A stretch of 64,000 nt of DNA from Gammaproteobacteria bacterium (GTDB taxonomy: Bacteria; Pseudomonadota; Gammaproteobacteria; Burkholderiales; Burkholderiaceae_C). How positions within the stretch are numbered: the stretch's first letter is position 1; every line of letters starts with the position of its first letter. Below are positions 56,799-64,000 of this stretch, one piece after another. A program made the translations under genes and the position numbers. The notes under the pieces are model-generated. The model had not been told where the DNA came from, did not search any database, and saw only the letters and a program-made list of their open reading frames with translations. The stretch spans positions 1-64,000 of the forward strand of contig JAHIYE010000001.1 in assembly GCA_018815325.1 (NCBI GenBank). The letters are read 5' to 3'.

Positions 56799-57136
56799 GG
56801 TCATTTCCCTGTGAAACAAGGGTTGCCGGACAAGGCACTGGCGGCTGCGGCAACCCATCGCAGACCATGCCTGGTGGTGCACACGCCACTTCGTCATCAG
56901 GTGGGCGGCACCGCATGCAAGCTAGCACCGGTTCAGTCAAACCACGTTGCGATTTCTCATGGAAGCGCATCTGCGCCCGCCACGGCTCCGGCCCGATTCA
57001 TTGCGCCCAGGGGAAAACCCATGACATGGTTTGTCCGATGTGCTGCGATTGCCCTGCGGCCCCTGTTCACCTTCAGCGGCCCCGTGGCCGTGGTGAACCG
57101 TGCACTGGCCGACCCGAAAATGCGCGAACGCCCCCG
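56799..57136. other. intergenic region with one possible small gene
   Basis: About 338 bases between the exported protein's start and the stop of the diguanylate cyclase. Only the small frame at 57021-57140 stands out; no repeat or operator was noticed. Confidence 0.5.
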
Positions 57137-57140
57137 CTAA
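57021..57140 (+). CDS. possible 39-residue protein
   Basis: Reads MTWFVRCAAIALRPLFTFSG and ends MRERPR. AGGGG lies eight bases before the ATG. Weakly supported: no family, short, and its end overlaps the diguanylate cyclase stop by 4 bases on the other strand. Confidence 0.3.
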   Translation: MTWFVRCAAIALRPLFTFSGPVAVVNRALADPKMRERPR

Positions 57141-58285
57141 GCCTGCTCTACCCGGTTGCGTCCCTTTTGCTTGGCCAGGTAGAGGGCCCGGTCGGCTGCA
57201 CTGATCAGGTCCTCGTATTTTTGTTCAGCCGATGCGTTCAGTGCATGCAGTCCGATGCTGATGGTCAGCGTCATGGGTTTCCCGCTGATCGACTCAAGCT
57301 GCGTCTGCGCCACGCGCTGACATAGCTCTTCAGCCATGACGTGCGCGCCGGATGCGTCGGTTTCGGGCAGGATGATGATGAACTCCTCACCGCCCCAGCG
57401 ACCCGCGAAATCCTGTGCCCGTAAGCGCCGCTGGATACTGGCCGCCACCTCCCGCAGTGCCTTGTCACCGGAGAGATGTCCATGGCTGTCGTTGATCTGC
57501 TTGAAATGGTCAAGATCAATGAGCAGCACAACCAGCGGCCGACGGTGACGCTGGCTCAGCGCCAGCTGTTTGATCAGCATGTTCTGGATGAAGCGCCGGT
57601 TGCTCAGGCCGGTCAGCTCATCCTCCATGGCCAGTGTCTGGTTGAGTTCATCCGCACGCTCTTTGGTCATCAGCAGCAAGCCGAAGCTGATCAGCACGAG
57701 TATGACCGCACTCAGGAGCAGCGTGCCGGCATGGACCGGGTTGGAGTAGCCGATCGAACTGATGTCCAGATTGCCGGTGTAGATGCCGGCGAGCCTCAGC
57801 AACAGCACCACCATGATGAGCACAAAGCCCGTCGCCACAAAATACTGGCCTCGACCCGGTGTGTCGTGCATCCGGCTCGTGATCAGCTGCAGCAGCCGCA
57901 AACACTGAAAAGCCATCAGCAGCGAGATCAGCACGATGCGCAGCTGCAAAAAGGGCTGCAGCAAACTGAATGCCACCAGCAGCAAGGCCACCGGTCCCCA
58001 ATCCAGCCAGCGCTGCGGGCGCCGCCGCTGAAACTCGCTCAAGCCCTCCGCGAACAGGGCGAAGGTTGCCAGGTACAAGCCGTTGGCCAGCACAATGGAG
58101 AGCCAGTCACTGACCTGGTCGCGCAGACTGAAGAGCAGGTAGGCCAGCGTCTGGGATGCCAGCGCCATGGCCCAGTAGGTCATGCCATCGCGCCGTGCAG
58201 GGCTGGCCACGGCCCCCAGGCATATGCCCAGCGCAGCCGCGATGACCATATTCACCAGAAACAGCGTGGGCGTATGCAACAACAT
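57137..58285 (-). CDS. membrane diguanylate cyclase (GGDEF)
   Basis: 382 residues. There are about six membrane helices in the first 210 residues (from LFLVNMVIAAALGICLG to LLLSAVILVLISFGLLLM), then a GGDEF domain: EDELTGLSNRRFIQNML, LIDLDHFKQINDSHGHLSGD and the active site RWGGEEFIIILPETDASG. The intact GGEEF predicts cyclic di-GMP synthesis at the inner membrane. No known sensor domain is visible in the membrane part. No operon partner. Confidence 0.9.
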   Translation of the reverse strand: MLLHTPTLFLVNMVIAAALGICLGAVASPARRDGMTYWAMALASQTLAYLLFSLRDQVSDWLSIVLANGLYLATFALFAEGLSEFQRRRPQRWLDWGPVALLLVAFSLLQPFLQLRIVLISLLMAFQCLRLLQLITSRMHDTPGRGQYFVATGFVLIMVVLLLRLAGIYTGNLDISSIGYSNPVHAGTLLLSAVILVLISFGLLLMTKERADELNQTLAMEDELTGLSNRRFIQNMLIKQLALSQRHRRPLVVLLIDLDHFKQINDSHGHLSGDKALREVAASIQRRLRAQDFAGRWGGEEFIIILPETDASGAHVMAEELCQRVAQTQLESISGKPMTLTISIGLHALNASAEQKYEDLISAADRALYLAKQKGRNRVEQA

Positions 58286-58336
58286 GGTTGATTATTAACC
58301 GATCATCGTGCGCCAGTACGCAGCTTTGTGCATGGT

Positions 58337-60481
58337 TCAGCTGGCAACAGACCGGGCCGCCTGGCCGGTTGCATGCCTTGCCGCAAACGCCACATACCAG
58401 TCCAGACAGCCCGGGTTGGCCATGGCATCCTTGTTGACCACTTTTTCGAGCGCTTGTCCCAGCAGCAGCTTCTTGATGGGCAGCTCCTGCTTTTTGCCTG
58501 AGAGCGTGCGCGGGATCTCGGTCACCTCAAAGATGTCGTTGGGCACGAAGCGGGGCGACAGCGCGGTCTTGATGGCGTTGTTGAGCTTGGCGCGCATGGC
58601 GGCGTCGAGCGTGTGGCCCTCACGCAGCACGACGAACAGCGGCATGTAGCTCTCTTTGCCCAGGTACTCCAGGTCAACCACCATGGAGTCCATCACCTCG
58701 GGCAGGGCCTCAACGGCGCTGTAGAGCTCACTGGTGCCCATGCGCAGACCGTGGCGGTTGATGGTGGCGTCGCTGCGGCCATAGATGATGCAGCCGCTGT
58801 AACCCGCATGGGGCGTGAGTTTGAGCCAGTCACCATGGCGCCAGACCGGGCCCATGCTGGCAGAGCCGTCGCCACCACCGGGCTGGCGCCCATGGCCGGC
58901 CGGGTACATGTCGAAGTAGCTGGAGAGGTAGCGCGCGTTGTTCTGGTCGCCCCAGAAATACAGCGGCATGCTCGGGATGGGCTGGGTACAGACCAATTCG
59001 CCCACCTCGCCGGTCACGGGCTCGCCCTGTTCGTTCCAGGCCTCCACCGCGCAGCCCAGCAGGCGGCACTGCATCTCGCCGGGGATTTGCGGCAACTCTC
59101 TATTGCCGCCGATGAAGGCTCCCGCAAAATCGGTTCCGCCCGAGATGTTGCACCACCACATTTCAGTGCTGCCGATCTTTGCAAACTGCGCCGTGCCCCA
59201 GTTTTGTGATTCCTCGCTCAGCGGAGATCCTGTGGTGCCGAGCGCGCGCACCTGCGTCAGGTCACCGCAGGCAGACAGGTCGATGCCCGCCTTCATGCAG
59301 TTGGCAAAGAAGGCTGCACCCGCTCCGAAGAAGGTGACCCCCACCTCGGCACCAAAGCGCCACAGCGTGGTCCAGTCGGGGGCCTGCTTGTTGCCTGTGG
59401 CATCCACCGTGGCGCCACCGGGATTGCCGTCGAAAATGCAGCAAGTGGTGCCATTGAGCAGGCCGCTCATCTGTGCGTTCCACATCACCCAGCCGGTTGA
59501 GCTGTACCAGTGGAAGCGCTCGCCCAGGCTGTTGGCCTCGTAGCTGCAGCCGATATCGTTGTGCAGCACCTTGAGCGCCAGCGCCACCAGGAGCGTGCCA
59601 CCGTGCCCGTGCACGATGGGCTTGGGCAGGCCTGTGGTGCCGCTGGAATAGACGATCCACAGTGGGTGGTCGAACGGCAGCCAGAGTGGCTCGAATACCG
59701 AAACTTCAGCATCATTTCGTGCTGTAGCCGTTTCCATGTATGCGCTGTCAGCTCCTGATTTGATAGCGAACGGCTTCAGTCCCAGGTTTGCATGCAGGAT
59801 CACATGGCGCACACTCGGCAGTGCCTCGCACAGTTCGTTCACCACCGCACGCCGGTCAAAATCCCGCCCGCCGTAGCTCACGCCATCGCAGGCGATCAGC
59901 ACCTTGGGCTCGATTTGCCTGAAGCGGTCCAACACCGCATTCGTGCCCATGTCGGGTGCGCAGATACTCCACACGCCGCCAATGCTGACGACCGCAAGAA
60001 AGGCCACCATGGCCTCGGGAATATTGGGCAGGTAGGCCGCCACGCGGTCACCGGGCTGCAGGCCTTGCGCCTTGAGGTGCAGCGCCAGCGAGGCCACCTG
60101 GCGCTGCAGTTCGGGCCAGCTCAGTTCGCGTGCAGGGGCATGGCCCAGGCTTTTTTCGTTGTGGCTGATGAGCGCGGGCAACCCGGCTGCCTGCGCCGCA
60201 TCCACATGACGAAAGACCTGTTGCGCATAGTTGACCGTGGCGCCTGGAAACCAGCGTGCGCCGGGCATGCAGTTCTCGGCCAGTGCGGCCCTGTGCCGCG
60301 TGGGGGACTGCAGGTCAAAGTAGTCCCAGATGCTTTGCCAGAAGGCATCGAGGTCCGTGACGGACCAGCGCCACAAGGCCTCGTAGTTTTCAAAATGCAG
60401 ACCACGTGTCTCGCGCAGCCAGTCCTGGTAAATCCGGATCTGGGGAATATAGGGAATATGGGGAATATGGGGACTTGTCAT
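58337..60481 (-). CDS. aacS: acetoacetyl-CoA synthetase (acetoacetate-CoA ligase)
   Basis: About 714 residues from the ATG at 60481 (an ATG at 60490 is in frame; neither has a clear ribosome site). The start HIPHIPYIPQIRIYQDWLRE contains a 9-bp DNA repeat. Typical features: HFENYEALWRWSVTDLDAFW, P-loop YSSGTTGLPKPIVHGHGG, WGDQNNARYLSSYFD and NRHGLRMGTSELYSAVEALP. ATP-dependent activation of acetoacetate links ketone-body and polymer (PHB) use. A 17-bp repeat core is inside the gene, encoding AIKSGA. It is head to head with the DUF3237 gene, with only about 40 bases between starts. Confidence 0.9.
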   Translation of the reverse strand: MTSPHIPHIPYIPQIRIYQDWLRETRGLHFENYEALWRWSVTDLDAFWQSIWDYFDLQSPTRHRAALAENCMPGARWFPGATVNYAQQVFRHVDAAQAAGLPALISHNEKSLGHAPARELSWPELQRQVASLALHLKAQGLQPGDRVAAYLPNIPEAMVAFLAVVSIGGVWSICAPDMGTNAVLDRFRQIEPKVLIACDGVSYGGRDFDRRAVVNELCEALPSVRHVILHANLGLKPFAIKSGADSAYMETATARNDAEVSVFEPLWLPFDHPLWIVYSSGTTGLPKPIVHGHGGTLLVALALKVLHNDIGCSYEANSLGERFHWYSSTGWVMWNAQMSGLLNGTTCCIFDGNPGGATVDATGNKQAPDWTTLWRFGAEVGVTFFGAGAAFFANCMKAGIDLSACGDLTQVRALGTTGSPLSEESQNWGTAQFAKIGSTEMWWCNISGGTDFAGAFIGGNRELPQIPGEMQCRLLGCAVEAWNEQGEPVTGEVGELVCTQPIPSMPLYFWGDQNNARYLSSYFDMYPAGHGRQPGGGDGSASMGPVWRHGDWLKLTPHAGYSGCIIYGRSDATINRHGLRMGTSELYSAVEALPEVMDSMVVDLEYLGKESYMPLFVVLREGHTLDAAMRAKLNNAIKTALSPRFVPNDIFEVTEIPRTLSGKKQELPIKKLLLGQALEKVVNKDAMANPGCLDWYVAFAARHATGQAARSVAS
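59751..59767. repeat. 17-bp palindromic repeat core, copy 8 (inside aacS)
   Basis: GCTCCTGATTTGATAGC, identical to the intergenic copy at 8245-8261. In the aacS frame it encodes AIKSGA in a variable stretch of the protein. Confidence 0.7.
60442..60477. repeat. 9-bp tandem repeat in the aacS 5' end
   Basis: Four units of the type GGGGAATAT (third base pattern AGGGAATAT in unit 2, GGGGACTTG in unit 4). It produces the HIPHIPYIPQI start of AacS. Confidence 0.8.
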
Positions 60482-60523
60482 GGCGCACATAATGGCATGA
60501 ACTCGACTTCAGATTCAACCTCC

Positions 60524-61015
60524 ATGGCGACACTTTCTGCACCCGCGCTTGAACACATTGCCGACCTCACCGTGCAGGTGGCTCAGCCATTGGAGGCGGG
60601 GACTGTCGCTGGGCTCAACAGCCATGGACGGCGGCGCATCATCCCCATCACGGGCGGCACGGTCAGCGGCCCCCGGCTGACTGGCCATGTATTGCCAGGC
60701 GGTGCGGACTTCCAGCTGGTGGTGTCCGAGACGGCCGCCGACCTGGATGCCCGCTACATGATTGCGCTGGACGGACCGGACTTCGCCGGCGAACACGTCT
60801 TTGTGCAAAACCGGGCGCTGCGCCGCGGCAGTGCGGCCGATATCGCACGGCTGGTGCGGGGTGAACCTGTCGACCCGGCGGCCATTTACTTCCGTTGCGT
60901 GCCCACGTTTGAGGTTTCCTCACCCAGGCTGGCCTGGCTCACAGATAGCATTTTCATCGGCACCGGGGCCCGGTTTCCCGATCGGGTGGACATGAGTTTT
61001 TACCGGGTCTGCTGA
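60524..61015 (+). CDS. DUF3237 family protein
   Basis: About 163 residues from the ATG at 60524; an ATG at 60497 would add nine residues. DUF3237 features: EHIADLTVQVAQPLEAGTVA, RRIIPITGGTVSGPRLTGHV, GGADFQLVVSETAADLDARY and IYFRCVPTFEVSSPRLAWL. A small beta-barrel protein of unknown activity, often near aromatic or CoA metabolism genes. It is head to head with aacS, so a shared control is possible. Confidence 0.8.
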   Translation: MATLSAPALEHIADLTVQVAQPLEAGTVAGLNSHGRRRIIPITGGTVSGPRLTGHVLPGGADFQLVVSETAADLDARYMIALDGPDFAGEHVFVQNRALRRGSAADIARLVRGEPVDPAAIYFRCVPTFEVSSPRLAWLTDSIFIGTGARFPDRVDMSFYRVC

Positions 61016-61047
61016 AGATCCGAACGTTTTTTCTCGTCTTCTTGCAA

Positions 61048-61067
61048 TTTCGTACGAGCGTGCTAAA
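61048..61067. promoter_or_regulatory. TetR-type operator 1 (own gene)
   Basis: TTTCGTACGAGCGTGCTAAA: an imperfect 20-bp palindrome, TTTCGTACG and CGTGCTAAA around two bases. It lies in the spacer of a possible promoter (-35 TTGCAA, -10 TAAAGT) and ends 12 bases before the tetR ATG. Same site as 61735-61754. Confidence 0.75.
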
Positions 61068-61079
61068 GTTAGCACCCAT

Positions 61080-61682
61080 ATGGATGCCAAAACTGCCAAA
61101 AGCGAAATGACCCGCACCGCCATTGTTGGCGCTGCGCTGGATCTGGCTGCGGCCGAGGGGCTTGAGGCCATCACCTTGCAGGCCGTCGCGAGCCGCATCG
61201 GCCTGTCCAAAAGCGGCGTGTTCTCCCGCGTGGGCTCACGTGAAGCCCTGCAAAAGGCCGTGATCGAGGAGTTTGGCCGGCGCTTCCTGGCTGACGTTTT
61301 TGTGCCCGCCATGCAAAAGCCCAAAGGCCTGGCCCGGCTTGACGACATCGTGCAGCGCTGGATTGTGCGCATGCGCGATGTTGAAACCCATACCGGCTGC
61401 CTCTATACCGCGGGCGCTTTCGAATTGGACGACAGCGAAGGCGAGTTGCGTGAGCTGCTGCTGCAGGAGGTCACGCGCTGGCGCGCCGCCCTGCGCCGCT
61501 CGGTGCTGCACGCAGTCGAAGCCGGTCACCTCAAGGCCGATACCGATGCTGAGCAGCTGGTCAGTGAAATCAGCAGCATGGCCATGGGCCTGCTGCATGA
61601 TGCGCGCTTTCTGCGTGACCCGCGCGCCGCAGAGCGCGCCCAGAACACCTGGCAGCGCCTGCTTGCCAGTTACCGGCGCTAG
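61080..61682 (+). CDS. TetR/AcrR family regulator
   Basis: 200 residues. N-terminal HTH: MTRTAIVGAALDLAAAEGLE, ITLQAVASRIGLSKSGVFSRVGSREAL. The ligand domain is of the TetR_C class with FELDDSEGELRELLLQEVTR and a helical end. Two copies of a 20-bp operator, one before its own ATG and one before the 37-residue gene downstream, imply it represses both itself and that small protein/hydrolase unit. The ligand is unknown; the hydrolase suggests an ester or lipid-like signal. Confidence 0.9.
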   Translation: MDAKTAKSEMTRTAIVGAALDLAAAEGLEAITLQAVASRIGLSKSGVFSRVGSREALQKAVIEEFGRRFLADVFVPAMQKPKGLARLDDIVQRWIVRMRDVETHTGCLYTAGAFELDDSEGELRELLLQEVTRWRAALRRSVLHAVEAGHLKADTDAEQLVSEISSMAMGLLHDARFLRDPRAAERAQNTWQRLLASYRR

Positions 61683-61734
61683 GCGCGCCTCTCTTCTTTG
61701 CCATGAATTTGTCCCGCTGTTTCACTTACCCATA

Positions 61735-61754
61735 TTTCGCACAACCGTGCTAAA
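61735..61754. promoter_or_regulatory. TetR-type operator 2 (small protein/hydrolase unit)
   Basis: TTTCGCACAACCGTGCTAAA matches operator 1 at 16 of 20 positions with the same TTTCG...CGTGCTAAA frame. It ends 11 bases before the ATG at 61766 and overlaps the transcription start expected for a promoter TTGTCC-16-CATATT. Confidence 0.75.
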
Positions 61755-61765
61755 AAGGAGCTGCC

Positions 61766-61879
61766 ATGTGGATCATCTTCTCCGGTCTCGGTGTTTTCCT
61801 GCTGGTGCGCGCTGTGGTGGCCGCACTGGCCTCGCTGCGCCAGCTGCCACGCAGCAATGAGGACTGGGTTTACTACTAA
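61766..61879 (+). CDS. 37-residue membrane protein
   Basis: Reads MWIIFSGLGVFLLVRAVVAA, then LASLRQLPRSNEDWVYY: one hydrophobic helix and a short polar tail ending in Trp-Val-Tyr-Tyr. AAGGAG lies five bases before the ATG, the best ribosome site in the area, and the gene begins just after operator 2. The hydrolase gene starts 27 bases later. A good candidate for an overlooked small protein. Confidence 0.75.
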   Translation: MWIIFSGLGVFLLVRAVVAALASLRQLPRSNEDWVYY

Positions 61880-61906
61880 GGCCTGCGCAAGCGCAAGAAA
61901 CTCACC

Positions 61907-62788
61907 ATGACACCCCATATGCAGAACACGACCACCTACTTCGGTAACAGCCCTGTCATCCGGGTGTTGCGCATGAGCCTGGGCGCCACGCAACGACTGT
62001 GGCCGGCACTGGCCATACGCTCCGCCTACCGCCTGTTCGGCACGCCGCTGCCGCCGCGCTGGCTGCGACGCAAGCCCCGGTGGAGCCCCGACTGGCGCAT
62101 CCAGGAATGGCCGTTCGAGCGTGCCAGCCTGACGGTTTATGAACGCCCGGCTGCGCCGCACGGCCCGGTGGTGCTATTGGTGCATGGCTGGGCCGGCCAC
62201 GCGGGTCAGTTGCTGGCACTGGCCGAGGCACTGAGCGCGAAGGGCCTGCGCCCGGTCATCGTCGAGATGCCCGCACATGGGCGCAGTGCCGGCACGGTCA
62301 GCAACCTGCCCCAGTTCGCCCGCGCGCTGGACTACGTGGCCGCACGCCTGCAGCAACAGGGCCACATCGTGCAGGCCGTGGTGGCACATTCACTGGGCGC
62401 CAATGCGGCCGCCTATGCCGCCAGCCGTGGCCTGCCCGTGCGCCGGCTGGTCTTGCTGGCACCGCCCGCCTCGCCGTATGAGTTCACGCGATTATTCGCA
62501 CAGGTATTTGGCTTGAGCGAGGACACGCGCGCGGCCATGCAGCGGCGCGTCGAGTCGCGCGAGGGCATTCTGATGCCGCAGTTCGAGCCTGCCGCCGTGG
62601 GGCCGCGCATTCAGGTGCCAACACTGGTGGTGCATGACGAGCAGGACCGCATCAACCGCTTTGGCGACGGCGTGGCATACAGCCGCGCCATTGCCAACGC
62701 CCGCCTGCACGCGACACAAGGCCTGGGCCACAGCAAGCTCATGCGGGACCCGCGGGTGATCAGCGAGATCACAAACTTCATGGATTGA
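61907..62788 (+). CDS. alpha/beta-fold hydrolase
   Basis: 293 residues; ATG at 61907 (alternative at 61919). VVLLVHGWAGHAGQLLALAE is the oxyanion loop, AVVAHSLGANAAAYAASRG carries the nucleophile Ser (HSLGA), TLVVHDEQDRINRFGDGV supplies the acid (Asp) and ATQGLGHSKLMRDP the catalytic His. The triad is complete, so it should be an active esterase/lipase-like enzyme. There is no signal peptide. It is co-transcribed with the 37-residue protein under the TetR operator. Substrate unknown. Confidence 0.87.
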   Translation: MTPHMQNTTTYFGNSPVIRVLRMSLGATQRLWPALAIRSAYRLFGTPLPPRWLRRKPRWSPDWRIQEWPFERASLTVYERPAAPHGPVVLLVHGWAGHAGQLLALAEALSAKGLRPVIVEMPAHGRSAGTVSNLPQFARALDYVAARLQQQGHIVQAVVAHSLGANAAAYAASRGLPVRRLVLLAPPASPYEFTRLFAQVFGLSEDTRAAMQRRVESREGILMPQFEPAAVGPRIQVPTLVVHDEQDRINRFGDGVAYSRAIANARLHATQGLGHSKLMRDPRVISEITNFMD

Positions 62789-62892
62789 GCTGCTGCGTTT
62801 ATGCTCCATGCCTGTTGCGTCGCAGCTTGCCGGGCCACCTGATTGCTCTTAGCATGGCGACACTTTCAACCAGGGAACCAAGGAGAAAACGC

Positions 62893-64000
62893 ATGGGCAT
62901 GTTCGAATGGACGGAGAAAAACGCGGCGGAGCTGCAACAAGGGGGCGTGATTGCACCGGATGAGCGGCTGCCCTGGCCGCAGACCGCCGTGATGGGCGTG
63001 CAGCACGTGATCGCCATGTTCGGCGCCACGGTGCTGGCTCCCATTCTCATGGGTTTCGACCCGAACATCGCGATCCTCATGAGCGGCATCGGCACGCTGA
63101 TTTTCTTCTTCATGACGGGCGGCAAGGTGCCGAGTTATCTGGGTTCGAGCTTCGCCTTCATCGGTGTGGTGATTGCGGCCACGGCCTATGCCGGCAAGGG
63201 GCCGAACGCGAACATCGGTGTGGCGCTGGGCGGCATCATCGCCTGCGGTGTGCTCTACACACTGATTGGCGCCATCGTGCAGGCGGTCGGCACGGGCTGG
63301 ATCGAGCGGCTCATGCCACCGGTGGTCACCGGTGCCGTGGTGGCGGTGATCGGCCTGAACCTCGCGGGCATTCCCATCAAGAACATGGCGGCCTCCAATT
63401 TCGATGCATGGATGCAGGTTGTGACCTTTGTCTGCGTGGGTCTGGTCGCGGTGCTCACGCGCGGCATGGTGCAGCGCCTGCTGATCCTCGTGGGCCTGAT
63501 CCTGGCCAGCCTCGTCTACGCGCTGCTCACCAACGGCCTGGGCCTGGGCACACCGATGGACCTTTCGGGCATTGCGAACGCCGCCTGGGTTGGCCTGCCG
63601 AGCCTGAGCGCGCCGGTGTTTCATGCAAGCTCCATGCTGCTGATTGCACCGGTGGCCATCATCCTCGTGGCCGAGAACCTGGGCCACCTCAAGGCCGTGA
63701 CCGCGATGACGGGCCGCAACCTTGACCCCTACATCGGCCGCGCCTTCATGGGCGATGGCATTGCCACCATCGTCTCGGGCAGCGCGGGCGGCACGGGTGT
63801 GACCACCTACGCCGAAAACATCGGCGTGATGGCGGCCACCAAGATCTACTCCACCGCGGTGTTCTTCGCGGCCGCCTTGATTGCCATCGTGCTGGGCTTC
63901 TCGCCGAAATTTGGCGCGGTGATCCAGGCCATTCCGCTGCCGGTGATGGGTGGCGTGAGCATCGTGGTGTTCGGCCTGATCGCCGTGGCCGGCGCCAAGA
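62893..64000 (+). CDS. NCS2 family uracil/xanthine permease (partial, runs off right edge)
   Basis: 369 codons and one more base visible. AGGAG lies just before the ATG. The N-terminal motif PQTAVMGVQHVIAMFGATVLAPILMG is the UraA/NCS2 signature; GGKVPSYLGSSFAFIGVV, PVVTGAVVAVIGLNLA and AENLGHLKAVTAMTGRNL (with the substrate-binding Glu) follow, and then GDGIATIVSGSAGGTGVTTYAEN. It imports uracil or related pyrimidines with protons. The C terminus lies outside the window. Between uracil and RutG-like function I cannot choose. Confidence 0.92.
   Translation, partial: MGMFEWTEKNAAELQQGGVIAPDERLPWPQTAVMGVQHVIAMFGATVLAPILMGFDPNIAILMSGIGTLIFFFMTGGKVPSYLGSSFAFIGVVIAATAYAGKGPNANIGVALGGIIACGVLYTLIGAIVQAVGTGWIERLMPPVVTGAVVAVIGLNLAGIPIKNMAASNFDAWMQVVTFVCVGLVAVLTRGMVQRLLILVGLILASLVYALLTNGLGLGTPMDLSGIANAAWVGLPSLSAPVFHASSMLLIAPVAIILVAENLGHLKAVTAMTGRNLDPYIGRAFMGDGIATIVSGSAGGTGVTTYAENIGVMAATKIYSTAVFFAAALIAIVLGFSPKFGAVIQAIPLPVMGGVSIVVFGLIAVAGAK

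Noticed and set aside
56355-57140. A 261-residue plus-strand frame across the end of the LysR gene and opposite the small exported protein
   Set aside because: It overlaps the LysR gene on the same strand in another frame and lacks any domain; only its last 39 codons, with their own ribosome site, might be real.

Overview
The window looks like chromosomal DNA of a betaproteobacterium, most likely family Comamonadaceae (order Burkholderiales). The reasons are a high-GC, densely packed layout, methionine synthase split into two genes, a P-II/AmtB operon led by a TorF-type porin, Bug-type solute-binding proteins, and small dispersed GCTAT...ATAGC repeats of the kind I associate with this family. 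The genus cannot be fixed from sequence alone. No rRNA, tRNA, CRISPR array, complete insertion sequence or prophage was seen. Two genes run off the edges: glcE on the left and an NCS2 permease on the right.

Layout. 1-2.4 kb: glycolate oxidase subunit GlcE and a sugar epimerase/SMP-30 lactonase pair. 2.4-5.3 kb: a nitrogen operon (porin-glnK-amtB) with a visible sigma-54 promoter and NtrC sites. 5.3-10.4 kb: comM, two MFS transporters and a glycine-zipper protein. 10.5-14.5 kb: split metH with an S-adenosylhomocysteine riboswitch between its halves. 14.6-20.1 kb: an HlyD/ABC exporter, a rhodanese and recQ. 20.2-24.8 kb: a small orphan protein, a tandem AAA+ ATPase, ilvA and a lipoprotein. 24.9-28 kb: a 47-residue membrane protein and modABC. 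28-39.3 kb: pckG, a LysR regulator, phosphoesterase, universal stress protein, VOC protein, M14 peptidase, orphan histidine kinase, aldo/keto reductase and an HDOD-REC-GGDEF protein. 39.5-48.5 kb is the most accessory-looking part: a DUF1993 protein, two secreted proteins that share a conserved promoter, a flavin reductase, an EamA transporter, an HD-GYP protein, an AT-richer delta-class carbonic anhydrase, a Bug protein and a membrane-anchored Mrr-like nuclease. 48.5-56.8 kb: a phosphoesterase, a 2OG-Fe(II)-like protein, ydfG, a lipoprotein hydrolase and a glutarate catabolism cluster (CoA-transferase, gcdH, divergent LysR). 57-64 kb: a diguanylate cyclase, acetoacetyl-CoA synthetase, a DUF3237 protein, a TetR-controlled small-protein/hydrolase unit and the NCS2 permease.

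The strongest regulatory readings are the NtrC/sigma-54 control region (about 5114-5242), the SAH riboswitch with its anti-Shine-Dalgarno switch (13289-13382), paired TetR-type operators (61048 and 61735), and a matched promoter pair upstream of the two secreted genes (40181 and 41611). The strongest structural oddities are a repeat-like in-frame insertion inside RecQ's zinc-binding region, a family of exactly 17-bp GCTA/TAGC palindromic cores (some inside genes), and a 121-bp hairpin that fills the gap between gcdH and the CoA-transferase gene. I found no clear new multi-gene defence or mobile system. The best candidates for something undescribed are the paired-promoter secreted proteins and the TetR/37-residue protein/hydrolase unit.
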